From Massilia sp. METH4 (GTDB lineage Bacteria; Pseudomonadota; Gammaproteobacteria; Burkholderiales; Burkholderiaceae_D), in contig NZ_CP146614.1 of the NCBI RefSeq assembly GCF_037094685.1, positions 62,001 through 126,000 of the forward strand: a stretch of 64,000 nucleotides of DNA, given 5' to 3'. The number at the start of each line of letters is the position of its first letter. Position 1 is the first letter of the stretch. Of this stretch, positions 17,916-28,380 are shown piece after piece. A model generated the notes under the pieces. The model was not told the DNA's origin. It did not search any database and was given only the letters and a program-made list of their open reading frames with translations. Made by a program: the position numbers and the translations under genes.

Positions 17916-18590
17916 ATGAACCACCTGCTGGAAGCACCGCTGGCGCTGGCCGCCGGCGTCTTCACCGTCGCCTCACCCTGCATCCTGCCCGTGCTGCCCA
18001 TCCTGTTCGGCAGCGCCGCCGGCGATGCCGACCGCCGCCGGCCTTTCATGACGATGGCCGGCTTCATCGTCACCTTCACCGCGTTCGGCCTGCTGCTCGG
18101 CGCCGCCTCGAGCGCCGTGCACGTGGCGCAGGAAACGCTGCGCAATGCCTCGCTGCTGCTGCTCGGCGCCTTCGGGCTGCTGCGCATCTGGAGCCGGCCG
18201 TATGACTGGTTGATGGCGAAGCTGCCGTCCTTCCCCGTGCCTGCGGGCGGTGGCTTCCTGCTCGGCGCCTCGCTGGGCGCCGTGTGGACGCCCTGCGCCG
18301 GCCCCGTCCTTGCCTCGATCCTCGTGCTGGTCGCCGGTGCGCAGGACGTGGCGCGCTCGGCCTGGCTGCTGTTCCTGTACGCCGTCGGTGCCGCCGTGCC
18401 GATGCTGGCGATCCTGCTGGGCGGCCAGGCCGTCACGCAGCGCGTGCGGCTGCTGGCCCGGCACGGCGCACTGCTGCAGCAGGTGTTCGGGGTGCTGATC
18501 GTGCTCACCGCGCTGGCGATGTACCTGCAATACGACGTGCTGGTCTATGCCAAGGCCGCCGACTTCTTCCCCCAACTGAAAGGACTCTGA
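17916..18590 (+). CDS. CcdA/DsbD-like thiol:disulfide transmembrane protein
   Basis: Inner-membrane protein of 224 aa with about six membrane spans. It is likely to carry electrons from cytoplasmic thioredoxin to a periplasmic thiol protein. The two redox cysteines of CcdA-type proteins are visible in TVASPCILPVLP near residue 22 and GAVWTPCAGPV near 128. It lacks DsbD's periplasmic domains. The next gene, 1 base after its stop, encodes a thioredoxin-like protein, so the two probably form a functional pair. It is divergent from the two-component operon. Confidence 0.9.
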   Translation: MNHLLEAPLALAAGVFTVASPCILPVLPILFGSAAGDADRRRPFMTMAGFIVTFTAFGLLLGAASSAVHVAQETLRNASLLLLGAFGLLRIWSRPYDWLMAKLPSFPVPAGGGFLLGASLGAVWTPCAGPVLASILVLVAGAQDVARSAWLLFLYAVGAAVPMLAILLGGQAVTQRVRLLARHGALLQQVFGVLIVLTALAMYLQYDVLVYAKAADFFPQLKGL

Positions 18591-18591
18591 C

Positions 18592-19089
18592 ATGAAAACC
18601 GTACTGACCTTCATCGCCGCCGCCATCGTCGCCAGCAGTGCCGCCGCCGCTCCCGTCACCGCCCCCGAATTCGCCGGCATCGAGCGATGGCACAACAGCG
18701 CGCCCCTGACGATGCAGCAGCTGCGCGGCAAGGTGGTGCTGGTGGATTTCTGGACCTACACCTGCATCAACTGCATCCGCACGCTGCCGCATGTGACCGA
18801 CTGGCACCGCAAGTACAAGGACCAGGGGCTCGTGGTGGTGGGTGTGCACACGCCCGAATTCCCGTTCGAGCGCAGCGCCGACAATGTCAGGAAAGCCATC
18901 GGGCGCTTCGACATCACCTACCCGGTCGCGCAGGACAACCGCTACGCCACATGGAAAGCCTACGACAACCAGTTCTGGCCGGCGGTCTACCTGATCGACA
19001 AGCAGGGCCGCATCGTCTACACGCACTTCGGCGAAGGCGCGTACGACAAGACCGAGGCGACGATCCGTGCGCTGCTGGCGCAGAAGTAA
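18592..19089 (+). CDS. Periplasmic thioredoxin-like (TlpA/DipZ-type) protein
   Basis: A 165-aa protein with a signal peptide (TFIAAAIVASSAAAA) and a thioredoxin fold. The active site reads WTYTCINCIRTLP (CINC, near residues 55-58), the form typical of DipZ-type thioredoxin domains and of TlpA/ResA relatives. The later FWPAVYLIDKQGRIVYTHFGEG segment carries the family cis-proline region (WPAVY). It starts one base after the CcdA-like stop, so it is an operon partner that probably receives reducing power from it. The client protein is unknown. Confidence 0.9.
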   Translation: MKTVLTFIAAAIVASSAAAAPVTAPEFAGIERWHNSAPLTMQQLRGKVVLVDFWTYTCINCIRTLPHVTDWHRKYKDQGLVVVGVHTPEFPFERSADNVRKAIGRFDITYPVAQDNRYATWKAYDNQFWPAVYLIDKQGRIVYTHFGEGAYDKTEATIRALLAQK

Positions 19090-19104
19090 TCGCCGGCCGC
19101 TGGC

Positions 19105-19164
19105 CTGGTGTCGGACATATTTTCCGGGCCTCATCCCGGAAAATATGTGCGACACCGGTTTTCC
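19105..19164 (+). repeat. GGTGTCnGACACC hairpin module C1
   Basis: CTGGTGTCGGACATATTTTC opens a 22-base arm whose partner ends in GTGCGACACC (one mismatch), followed by GGTTTTCCC. Member of the dispersed hairpin family described in the findings; the first half of a two-headed element. Confidence 0.85.
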
Positions 19165-19189
19165 CATGCAGCAACAGTGCCTCGGGAGA

Positions 19190-19238
19190 CAACCGGTGTC
19201 GGACACTATTTTTCTACGAAAAATAGTGTCCGACACCA
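19190..19238 (-). repeat. GGTGTCnGACACC hairpin module C2
   Basis: Perfect 20-base arms begin GGTGTCGGACAC at 19195 and close at 19237, in the opposite orientation to C1. It lies between the convergent thioredoxin-like gene and the coiled-coil protein gene. Confidence 0.85.
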
Positions 19239-19402
19239 AAGTTCGGCGGCACGGATCAAGTCCGCTCGGTCTTCACCGCTCCCTGGCATGCAGCCTGTCG
19301 AGCGCGGCGAGACAGGCCTTGGCGGAAGCCACCATGGTTTTCGCCGGATGCTGCTGACTTCGTGAGGAACGCCGGTGTCGGAGATGCAAGCGCTGCTGGC
19401 AA

Positions 19403-19428
19403 GAAAAAAGCCGGCGTGGCTGCCGGCT
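19403..19428 (-). terminator. Terminator of the coiled-coil secreted protein gene
   Basis: On the minus strand AGCCGGCAG-CCA-CGCCGGCT-type arms are followed by TTTTTTCTT, 22 bases after the stop of the gene ending at 19450. Confidence 0.8.
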
Positions 19429-19449
19429 GTTCGTGATGGAAGGGAAAGC

Positions 19450-20124
19450 TTACTTGCCCTGCCCGTGCTGCTTTGCCTTTTCCGCCTCGGCCGCCTTTTT
19501 CGCGGCCTCGTCGGCTTCGCGCTGGGCGCGCTTGGCTTCGCGTTCGGCCTTTTTCTCGGCCACGCGTTTTTGCCGCTCGGCCGCTTCGGCCTGCTTGCGG
19601 TTGTAGTCCTCGACCTTCTTCGCGCGCTCGCTCGCCTCGGCGGCATCCCGCGCGGCGCGCTGCTGTTCGCGGGCGGCGTGCTCGGCCTGGCGCTGGGCCG
19701 GCAGTGTCTTGATCGGCTGCGGGCGCGGCTTTTCCTCGGGGGTGACGCGTGGGGCCGGCGGGTTGGCGGCGCGCTTTGCGTCCTCGGCCGCGTCGCGCTG
19801 GTTGCGGTCGGTCAGTTCGCGGTCGCGCTGTTCGACGGCGCTCTTGCGCTTGAAGTAGTTCGCGTCGATCTCGATCGCGCGCAGTTCCGCCAGCCGCTCG
19901 CGGCGTTTATCCTTCGCCTTGTCCAGGCAGTTATTGACGAAGAACTTCGTGTAGCACACCTGTTCGCTCTCGGCGAATTCGGCCTCGACCGCCGCGCGGT
20001 CCTTCGCCACCTGCGCCAGCAGCGTGTCGGCCTGCTCCACCGACCCGATCGTCGCCTGCGCCAGCGCGCCACCGGCCAGCAGCAGGCCGCCCATCAACGT
20101 CAATACTTTCCCCATCATCCTCAT
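19450..20124 (-). CDS. Secreted coiled-coil protein of unknown function
   Basis: A 224-aa protein with a signal peptide (VLTLMGGLLLAGGALAQA). Its middle part has two cysteines (QVCYTKFFVNNCLDKAKDKRRERL near residues 56-80), and it ends in a long Ala/Glu/Lys/Arg-rich coiled coil (about 140-220). The CYTKFFVNNCLDKAK motif is common in uncharacterised betaproteobacterial periplasmic proteins. It begins 7 bases after the zapE stop, so it is probably cotranscribed with zapE, and it has its own terminator. Function cannot be stated. Confidence 0.8.
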   Translation of the reverse strand: MRMMGKVLTLMGGLLLAGGALAQATIGSVEQADTLLAQVAKDRAAVEAEFAESEQVCYTKFFVNNCLDKAKDKRRERLAELRAIEIDANYFKRKSAVEQRDRELTDRNQRDAAEDAKRAANPPAPRVTPEEKPRPQPIKTLPAQRQAEHAAREQQRAARDAAEASERAKKVEDYNRKQAEAAERQKRVAEKKAEREAKRAQREADEAAKKAAEAEKAKQHGQGK

Positions 20125-20131
20125 CCGTAGT

Positions 20132-21229
20132 TCAGGTCAGTGCGGCGGCGCCGCCCCGCTGTGCCTTTTCCATGTACTCGCGCGACTGCATCTCCACGAT
20201 GCGCGACACGGTGCGGTGGAATTCATTGGCCAGCATGCCCGAAGTGTACAGCTCTTCCGGCTCCACCTCGGCGGACATGATCAGCTTCACGCCCTGGTCG
20301 TAGAACACGTCGATCAGCCACGTGAAGCGGCGTGCCTCGGACGACTGGCCGGCGGACATCATCGGCACTCCGGACAATATCACGGTATGGAAACGGCTGG
20401 CGATTTCCAGGTAGTCGTTCTGCGAACGGGGACCGCCGCACAGCGTCTGGAAATCGAACCAGATCACGGTGCCGGCGCGGCGCAGCGCCGTCAGTTCACG
20501 GCCTTCGATCGTGACGTGCTTGTCTTCTTCCTGCGTGTCGGCGAGCTTGGTGAAAGCTTCGCGCAGCTTGGCGTCGGTGGCCGCATTGAGCGGCATGTAG
20601 TAGGCGTGCACCTGCTCCAGCGCGCGGCCGCGGTAGTCCACGCCCGCATCCACGTTGAGCACATCCATCTTTTCCTTCAGGAGCGCGATGGTGGGCAGGA
20701 TACGGTCGCGGTGCAGCCCGTCCGGATACAGCGTGGACGGTTCGTAGTTCGAGGTCATGATGAACGACACGCCATTGTCGTACAGCGCCTTCATCAGGTT
20801 ATACAGGATCATCGCGTCGGCCACGTCCGAGACGTGGAATTCGTCGAAGCAGATCAGCCGGTATTTCTTGGCGATCCGTTTCGCCACCTCGTCGAGCGGG
20901 TCGGCGATGCCCATCAGCTCGTCGAGCTGGATATGCACGGCGCGCATGAATTCATGGAAGTGCAGGCGCGTCTTGCGCACCACCGGCACGACCGAATAGA
21001 ACGAATCCATCAGGAACGACTTGCCGCGCCCCACGCCGCCCCACATGTACACGCCGCGTGGCGGGTCCGGGCGGTTGATCAGGCGCTTGAAGCTGTTCGA
21101 GCGCTGGGCCTTGTACTCCACCCATTCGTCGTAGCAGTGCTGCAGCCGTTCCACGGCGCGGCGCTGGGCTTCGTCGGGCTTGAAGTTGCGCTGTTCCAGC
21201 GCGTGCTGGTAAAACTCGAGGACGTTCAT
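20132..21229 (-). CDS. zapE: Cell division ATPase ZapE (AFG1 family)
   Basis: AAA-type ATPase of about 365 aa that in E. coli associates with the Z-ring under stress. Walker A is in MWGGVGRGKSFLMDSF near residue 65, and Walker B-like CFDEFHVSD is near 135. The ATG at 21229 (MNVLEFYQHAL) is preferred over an upstream in-frame codon because AFG1-type proteins begin near this motif; the ribosome binding site is weak. It follows lpd by 79 bases, the usual order at odh loci in this group. Confidence 0.92.
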   Translation of the reverse strand: MNVLEFYQHALEQRNFKPDEAQRRAVERLQHCYDEWVEYKAQRSNSFKRLINRPDPPRGVYMWGGVGRGKSFLMDSFYSVVPVVRKTRLHFHEFMRAVHIQLDELMGIADPLDEVAKRIAKKYRLICFDEFHVSDVADAMILYNLMKALYDNGVSFIMTSNYEPSTLYPDGLHRDRILPTIALLKEKMDVLNVDAGVDYRGRALEQVHAYYMPLNAATDAKLREAFTKLADTQEEDKHVTIEGRELTALRRAGTVIWFDFQTLCGGPRSQNDYLEIASRFHTVILSGVPMMSAGQSSEARRFTWLIDVFYDQGVKLIMSAEVEPEELYTSGMLANEFHRTVSRIVEMQSREYMEKAQRGGAAALT

Positions 21230-21308
21230 GAAAGATTCGCTTCGTACAAAAACGCCGGGCCGGCCAAGTGGCTCGCTTGGCCGGCCCAGGTAAGGCTTCA
21301 AGCAACAG

Positions 21309-22738
<1,430 letters not shown>

Positions 22739-22742
<4 letters not shown>

Positions 22743-23104
22743 GTGTCTGATTTCCCAATTATGTCGTTACCCGGGAGACGCTCTTCTTCCGGGACGAATA
22801 TCCACAACAGAATGTAAATCACCAGCCCGAAGCCGAACGAGATCGTGAACAACACGAACACGATGCGCCAGATCCACGACGCCACGCCGGAAGCCTTGCC
22901 GATCCCGCCGCACACGCCGCCCAGCCAGCGGTCGGCGCGCGAACGGCGCAGCCGCGAGAACTCGCTGGCCAGGTCGCCGTCACCGGCCGCGGGGGGCGGG
23001 GCGCCGTTCAGCAGGCGCTCCTTGGCGCGGGCAAACTCCGCGTCGGTCAGGGCGCCGGCCTGGTGCAACTCGTGCAGGCGGCGGATTTCGTCGGAGATGG
23101 TCAT
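22739..23104 (-). CDS. SHOCT-PspC domain membrane protein
   Basis: A 121-aa protein. The N-terminal 35 residues ([30 protein letters not shown]) form a SHOCT-type oligomerisation motif. Residues about 55-112 form a PspC domain with [16 protein letters not shown] followed by a membrane span ([29 protein letters not shown]). PspC proteins sense envelope stress in the phage-shock response of enterics; that role is only inferred here. Its stop overlaps the lpd start, so it is cotranscribed with lpd, an unexpected place for an envelope-stress protein. Confidence 0.88.
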
Positions 23105-23198
23105 GGCCGTCGGCTCCTGAGGTCGTGGGGTCAGTTCCCAGATGGGGGCTAACCACGGTTTTCACCACTGCGGCCGAACGAAGCCGAAGTGGGGGCGG

Positions 23199-23249
23199 AA
23201 AACCGGTGTCGGGCACCTTTTCGCTGCGCGAAAAGATGTCCGACACCAA
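23199..23249 (-). repeat. GGTGTCnGACACC hairpin module D
   Basis: GAAAACCGGTGTCGGGCACC pairs with GATGTCCGACACCAAGG (two mismatches in 20). A single module in the gap between odhB and the PspC gene. Confidence 0.8.
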
Positions 23250-23315
23250 GGCTGGAGCCGCAGGCTACGGCCGATTGCGGGGTACGCAGCCGGCCGGTGA
23301 TCTACCTACGCTCGA

Positions 23316-24590
23316 TTACAGGTCCAGCAGCAGGCGCGCCGGATCTTCCAGCGCTTCCTTCATCGCCACCAGGCCCAGCACGGCTTCGCGGCCGTCGATG
23401 ATGCGGTGGTCGTAGGACATCGCCAGGTAGTTCATCGGGCGGATGACGATCTGGCCGTCTTCCACCACGGCGCGGTCCTTGGTCGCGTGCACGCCCAGGA
23501 TCGCCGACTGCGGCGGGTTGATGATCGGGGTCGACAGCATGGAGCCGAAGGTGCCGCCGTTGGAGATCGAGAACGTGCCGCCGGTCAGGTCGTCCAGGGT
23601 CAGCTTGCCTTCCTTGGCCTTCGCGCCGAATTCGCCGATCTTCTTCTCGATCTCGGCGATCGTCATCTGGTCGGCGTTGCGCAGGATCGGCACCACCAGG
23701 CCGCGCGGCGAACCGACGGCGATACCGATGTCGAAGTAGCCGTGGTAGACGATGTCGTTACCGTCGACCGATGCGTTCAGGATCGGGTACTTCTTCAGGG
23801 CTGCCACGGCGGCCTTGACGAAGAAGGACATGAAGCCCAGCTTCACGCCGTGCTCTTTCTCGAACTTGTCCTTGTACTTGTTACGCAGGTCCATCACCGG
23901 CTTCATGTTCACCTCGTTGAAGGTGGTCAGGATGGCGTTGGTGGATTGCGATTCGACCAGGCGCTCGGCGATACGGGCGCGCAGGCGGCTCATCGGCACG
24001 CGCTCTTCCGGACGGTCGCCCAGGTTGAGCGTGACCGGTGCGGCCACTTTCTGCAGGGCCGGCTTGGCGGCGGCAGCAGGAGCGGCGGGTGCCGGTGCGG
24101 CGGCTGCGGGTTTGGCAGATGCGGCGGAAGCGGCCAGGGCATCGCCCTTGGTCACGCGGCCATCCTTGCCGGAGCCGGTCACGTCGGAAGCGGACAGGCC
24201 TTTCTCGGACAGGATCTTGGCGGCGGCCGGCATGGCCACGTCGCCCTTCGAGCCACCGGTGGCGGCTGCCGGCGCTGCGGCAGGTGCCGGTGCGGCCGCG
24301 GTTTCCACCGGGGCTGCCGTCACGGGGATCGGCGAAACTTTTGCGGTGCCTTCCGTATCGATGATGGCGATCACTTCATCGGCAACGACGGTCGCGCCAT
24401 CGTTCTTGATGATCTGCACGATCACGCCGGCGGCCGGTGCGGGAAGTTCCAGGACCACTTTGTCGGTTTCGATGTCGATCAGGTTCTCGTCGCGCGCCAC
24501 GGTGTCGCCGACCTTCTTGTGCCAGGCCAGCAGGGTCGCTTCAGCGACGGATTCCGACAGTTGTGGAACTTTGACTTCGATTTGTGCCAT
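23316..24590 (-). CDS. odhB: 2-oxoglutarate dehydrogenase E2, dihydrolipoyl succinyltransferase
   Basis: E2 core of the 2-oxoglutarate dehydrogenase complex, 424 aa. The N-terminal lipoyl domain has the modified lysine in [12 protein letters not shown] near residue 43, followed by an Ala/Pro-rich linker, an E3-binding domain ([29 protein letters not shown] near 123-150) and the catalytic domain. The active site is in [14 protein letters not shown] near the C-terminus (histidine of the DHR-x-x-DG motif). It follows odhA by 76 bases on the same strand. Also called sucB. Confidence 0.96.
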   Translation of the reverse strand: MAQIEVKVPQLSESVAEATLLAWHKKVGDTVARDENLIDIETDKVVLELPAPAAGVIVQIIKNDGATVVADEVIAIIDTEGTAKVSPIPVTAAPVETAAAPAPAAAPAAATGGSKGDVAMPAAAKILSEKGLSASDVTGSGKDGRVTKGDALAASAASAKPAAAAPAPAAPAAAAKPALQKVAAPVTLNLGDRPEERVPMSRLRARIAERLVESQSTNAILTTFNEVNMKPVMDLRNKYKDKFEKEHGVKLGFMSFFVKAAVAALKKYPILNASVDGNDIVYHGYFDIGIAVGSPRGLVVPILRNADQMTIAEIEKKIGEFGAKAKEGKLTLDDLTGGTFSISNGGTFGSMLSTPIINPPQSAILGVHATKDRAVVEDGQIVIRPMNYLAMSYDHRIIDGREAVLGLVAMKEALEDPARLLLDL

Positions 24591-24666
24591 TTGTTGTTAC
24601 TCCGTATTCGATAGATGCGTAGAGGCCGCGCAGACCTCCTCGGAGTCCGCGCGGCTTGCCTTGCTT

Positions 24667-27522
24667 TTACTTGGTCAGGATGAAGCCCTTCAGCTTCGAG
24701 AACGCCGTTTCCAGCAGCTCTTTCTGCTGGGCGTAGTGCTTGTCGTAGTAGCCGACAGCCGGCGAGGCGGAAGCCGGACGGCCGGCATACGCCAGGCGCT
24801 GGCCCGCTTCCATCGACTCGAAGATGTTGTGCTGGATCTGGAACCATGGACCCTGGTTCTGCGGCTCGTCCTGCGCCCACACCACTTCGGTGGCGGCCGG
24901 GAACTTCTTCAGTTCGGCGGCGAATGCCTTGTGCGGGAACGGGTACAGCTGTTCGACACGGATGATGGCCGTATCGGTCTGGCCGCGGGTCTTGCGGGCA
25001 TTGGCCAGGTCGTAATACACCTTGCCGGAGCAGGCGATCACGCGCTTGACCTTCTTCGCATCGATCTTGTCGTCCACTTCGCCGATCACGGTCTGGAACG
25101 CACCCTTGGCCAGGTCGTTCAGCGGCGAGCCGGCATCCTTGTTGCGCAGCAGCGACTTCGGCGTGAGCACGACGAGCGGCTTGCGGAACTGGCGCACCAT
25201 CTGGCGGCGCAGCAGGTGGAAGATCTGCGCGGCCGTCGTCGGCTGCACCACCTGCATATTGTTCTCGGCGCACAGCTGCAGGAAGCGTTCCGGGCGGGCG
25301 GAGGAGTGCTCCGGACCCTGGCCTTCATAGCCGTGCGGCAGCAGCATCACGAGGCCCGAAGCGCGGCCCCACTTCACTTCGCCGGACGAGATGAACTGGT
25401 CGATCACCACCTGGGCGCCGTTCACGAAGTCGCCGAACTGGGCTTCCCAGATCGTCAGCGTGTTCGGCTCGGCGGTCGAGTAACCGTATTCGAAGCCCAG
25501 CACCGCTTCTTCCGACAGCACGGAGTCGATGACGGTGAACGGTGCCTGGTTGTCGGACACGTTCTGCAGCGGCACGTAGGTGCCGGCATCCCAGCGTTCG
25601 CGGTTCTGGTCGTGCAGCACCGCGTGGCGGTGCGTGAACGTGCCGCGGCCGGCGTCCTGGCCGGTCAGGCGCACGGCGTAGCCGGACGAGACCAGCGACG
25701 CGTAGGCCAGGTGTTCGCCCATGCCCCAGTCCAGGTTCAGTTCACCTTTGCCCATGTTGGCGCGGTCGGCCAGTACTTTTTCCACCAGCGAGTGCACCTT
25801 GAAGCCTTCCGGCACGGTGGTGATGCGGGTAGCCAGGCGCTTCAGTTCCGTGAGCGGCACGGCGGTATCGGCCGCGTCGGTCCACTTGCGGTTCAGGAAC
25901 GGCAGCCAGTCGACGGCGAACTTGTTCTTGAAGTTCGAGATGACCGGGTCGACGGTGTGCTTGCCGGCGTCCATGGCGGCGCGGTACGCGGCCACCATCT
26001 GGTCGCCGCCGTCGGCCGGGATCACGCCCTGGGCCGCCAGCTTGTCGGCGTACAGGCGGCGGGTGCCCGGGTGTTGCGCGATCTTCTTGTACATCAGCGG
26101 CTGCGTCAGCGCCGGCGTGTCCTGCTCGTTGTGGCCCAGCTTGCGGTAGCAGATGATGTCGACCACGATGTCCTTCTGGAACTGCGCGCGGTAGTCCAGG
26201 GCGATCTGCGAAGCCAGCACGACCGCTTCCGGATCGTCGGCGTTCACGTGCAGCACCGGCGCCTCGATCATCTTGACGACGTCGGTGGCATAGATCGTCG
26301 AACGCGCGTCGCGCGGGTCGGACGTGGTGAAGCCGATCTGGTTGTTGATCACGACGTGCACCGTGCCGCCCGTGCCATAGCCGCGGGTCTGCGCCAGGTT
26401 CAGCGTTTCCATCACCACGCCCTGGCCGGCGAATGCCGCGTCGCCGTGCACCAGGATCGGCAGCACCTGCGCGCCCTGGGTGTCGCCGCGGCGGTCCATG
26501 CGCGCCTTGACGGAACCTTCGACCACCGGATTGACGATTTCCAGGTGCGACGGGTTGAACGCCAGCGACAGGTGGACGGGGCCACCGGCGGTGGAGATGT
26601 CGGACGAGAAGCCCTGGTGGTATTTCACGTCGCCGGCCGGCAGGTCGTCGCCGTGCTTGCCTTCGAATTCCTCGAACAGGTCCTTCGGTGCCTTGCCCAG
26701 GGTGTTGACCAGCACGTTCAGGCGGCCACGGTGGGCCATGCCGATCACGATTTCCTGCACGCCCTTTTCGCCGGCGCGCTGGATGATCTCATCCATCGAG
26801 GCGATGAACGTTTCGCCGCCTTCCAGCGAGAAGCGTTTCTGGCCCACGTACTTGGTGTGCAGGTAGCGCTCGAGGCCTTCGGCCGCGGTCAGGCGTTCCA
26901 GGATGTGCTTTTTCTTTTCCGGCGAGAAGTTCGGCGTGGAGCGGATCGATTCCAGGCGTTCCTGCAGCCAGCGCTTCTCGGCCGGATCGGAGATGTACAT
27001 GAATTCCGCGCCGATGGAGCGGGTGTACGTTTCGCGCAGGTAGTTCAGCAGGTCGCGCAGCGACGCGGTTTCCGGGCCGAAGTACGTGTTGCTGATGTTA
27101 AATACGGTGTCCAGGTCGGCGTCGGTGAAGCCGTAGGAGGCAGGGTCCAGTTCCGGGATGGCCGGGCGTTCCTGGCGCTGCAGCGGGTCGAGGTTGGCCC
27201 AGCGAGAGCCCAGGTAGCGGTAGGCTGCGATCAGCTGGGTGGCGGCCACGCGCTTGCGGCCCATTTCGACATCGGCGGTCGCGGTCACGGTCCGGATCGG
27301 GCCGGCTTTCGCGCGCTCGGCAAACGAGGCGATCACGGAGGAGTGGTTGACGTCGGGCTTGTTGGAACCGTCGACGGCAGGCACGTGCTGCATGGCGTCG
27401 AAATAAGCGCGCCAGTTATCCGGCACCGAGCCGGGGTTTTCCAGGTACGCTTCGTAGAGTTCTTCTACGTACGGCGCATTCCCACCAAACAGGTAGGAGT
27501 TGGACGTCAGTTGCTGCATCAT
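24667..27522 (-). CDS. odhA: 2-oxoglutarate dehydrogenase E1
   Basis: Thiamine-diphosphate-dependent decarboxylase that starts the 2-oxoglutarate to succinyl-CoA reaction, 951 aa. The N-terminal YVEELYEAYLENPGSVPDNWRAYF is the E2-binding segment. Further motifs are GMAHRGRLNVLVN near 265, the ThDP/Mg motif GDAAFAGQGVV near 355 followed by NNQIGFTT, and the transketolase-type pyrimidine domain (ADRANMGKGELNLDWGMGEHLAYASL near 600). It starts at ATG 27522 after GGTGAGC. First gene of odhA-odhB-(PspC)-lpd-zapE. Also called sucA. Confidence 0.97.
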   Translation of the reverse strand: MMQQLTSNSYLFGGNAPYVEELYEAYLENPGSVPDNWRAYFDAMQHVPAVDGSNKPDVNHSSVIASFAERAKAGPIRTVTATADVEMGRKRVAATQLIAAYRYLGSRWANLDPLQRQERPAIPELDPASYGFTDADLDTVFNISNTYFGPETASLRDLLNYLRETYTRSIGAEFMYISDPAEKRWLQERLESIRSTPNFSPEKKKHILERLTAAEGLERYLHTKYVGQKRFSLEGGETFIASMDEIIQRAGEKGVQEIVIGMAHRGRLNVLVNTLGKAPKDLFEEFEGKHGDDLPAGDVKYHQGFSSDISTAGGPVHLSLAFNPSHLEIVNPVVEGSVKARMDRRGDTQGAQVLPILVHGDAAFAGQGVVMETLNLAQTRGYGTGGTVHVVINNQIGFTTSDPRDARSTIYATDVVKMIEAPVLHVNADDPEAVVLASQIALDYRAQFQKDIVVDIICYRKLGHNEQDTPALTQPLMYKKIAQHPGTRRLYADKLAAQGVIPADGGDQMVAAYRAAMDAGKHTVDPVISNFKNKFAVDWLPFLNRKWTDAADTAVPLTELKRLATRITTVPEGFKVHSLVEKVLADRANMGKGELNLDWGMGEHLAYASLVSSGYAVRLTGQDAGRGTFTHRHAVLHDQNRERWDAGTYVPLQNVSDNQAPFTVIDSVLSEEAVLGFEYGYSTAEPNTLTIWEAQFGDFVNGAQVVIDQFISSGEVKWGRASGLVMLLPHGYEGQGPEHSSARPERFLQLCAENNMQVVQPTTAAQIFHLLRRQMVRQFRKPLVVLTPKSLLRNKDAGSPLNDLAKGAFQTVIGEVDDKIDAKKVKRVIACSGKVYYDLANARKTRGQTDTAIIRVEQLYPFPHKAFAAELKKFPAATEVVWAQDEPQNQGPWFQIQHNIFESMEAGQRLAYAGRPASASPAVGYYDKHYAQQKELLETAFSKLKGFILTK

Positions 27523-27832
27523 TCTTGCTCACCTTTCTTCGCGCTTCGCGAGGTTGGGGCGGGTTATACAAACCTTCCGCGACACGGCCTGACCGGTTAG
27601 CGGATCGCACATCAAGTTGTGGGGGGAAGGACCTCTTTGGTTGCCCGAAAGACAATCGACCTACGAGCTTCCATAAATAGCCACCTAGCATAGCACGCTG
27701 CGTTGAGATGGAACAACCACCAACGAGTTAATCGAACGTTTCTTCCGTCCGGCATGGGCGGCGCGCCGGCGCAAGATAGACAGCATGTTCTAGATCATTT
27801 ATTCTACTTCCGTGCCCACCAGGAAGAGCGCC
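27523..27832. other. Divergent intergenic region odhA / BlaI-type gene
   Basis: These 310 bases must hold both promoters. No convincing sigma-70 box pair was identified for either gene. The stretch from 27770 to 27815 is AT-rich (TAGATCATTTATTCTAC) and could be the BlaI-type gene's own promoter and operator. No coding sequence was recognised. Confidence 0.5.
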
Positions 27833-28216
27833 ATGAACTCCCCACCGAAACCGACTCCCGCCGAACTCGAGATGCTGCGGCTGCTGTACGAACTGGGCCC
27901 GGCTACCGCGAAGCAGGTCCATGCGGCCGCCCTCGCCGCCCGGCCCGAACTGACCTATGCAAACGTGCTGCGCCAGTTGCAGGTCATGCATGGCAAGGGA
28001 ATCGTGACGCGCGACGAAAGTGCCCGCGCCCACGTCTACGCGCCCGCCCAGGAACAGGCTTCGATCCAGACCAGTCTGTTAAAGGACTTGATCCAGAAGG
28101 CCTTCGCCGGCTCCGGCAAGGCGCTCGTGCTGGCGGCCCTGCGCGGCGGCCACGTGACGGCGCGCGAGCGCGCCGAAATCTCCGCCCTCCTGGGAGAAGA
28201 CCGGCTTCCCGATTGA
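27833..28216 (+). CDS. BlaI/MecI/CopY-family transcriptional regulator
   Basis: A 127-aa protein with a winged-helix DNA-binding domain (TPAELEMLRLLYELGPATAKQVHAAA, then TYANVLRQLQVMHGKGIVTRDE) of the BlaI/penicillinase-repressor type, and a helical C-terminal half for dimerisation. Start ATG 27833 after AGGAAGAG. BlaI-like genes are usually next to a BlaR1-type M56 membrane peptidase that relieves repression; none is adjacent here, so this is an orphan repressor with unknown inducer and targets. The downstream gene, 164 bases away, is a c-di-GMP protein. Confidence 0.82.
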   Translation: MNSPPKPTPAELEMLRLLYELGPATAKQVHAAALAARPELTYANVLRQLQVMHGKGIVTRDESARAHVYAPAQEQASIQTSLLKDLIQKAFAGSGKALVLAALRGGHVTARERAEISALLGEDRLPD

Positions 28217-28380
28217 AACCGGTGCTCAGCCATATTTTGCAACCGCGCGTCACTCTTTTGAGTTTTCGTCCACACTTTTCCCGTGCTTCACGTTTGAATG
28301 TTTCAGCAAGCCTGGCTGCCGGCCCCAGGCTTGCAACGGCTCGCCGGCAACCCGATATAACAACATAAGTGGGGAGTGAC

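Noticed and set aside
23752..27600. Very long open frame antisense to odhA (over 1200 codons)
   Set aside because: It mirrors the strongly coding odhA gene in GC-rich DNA and has no recognisable motif; such shadows are expected.
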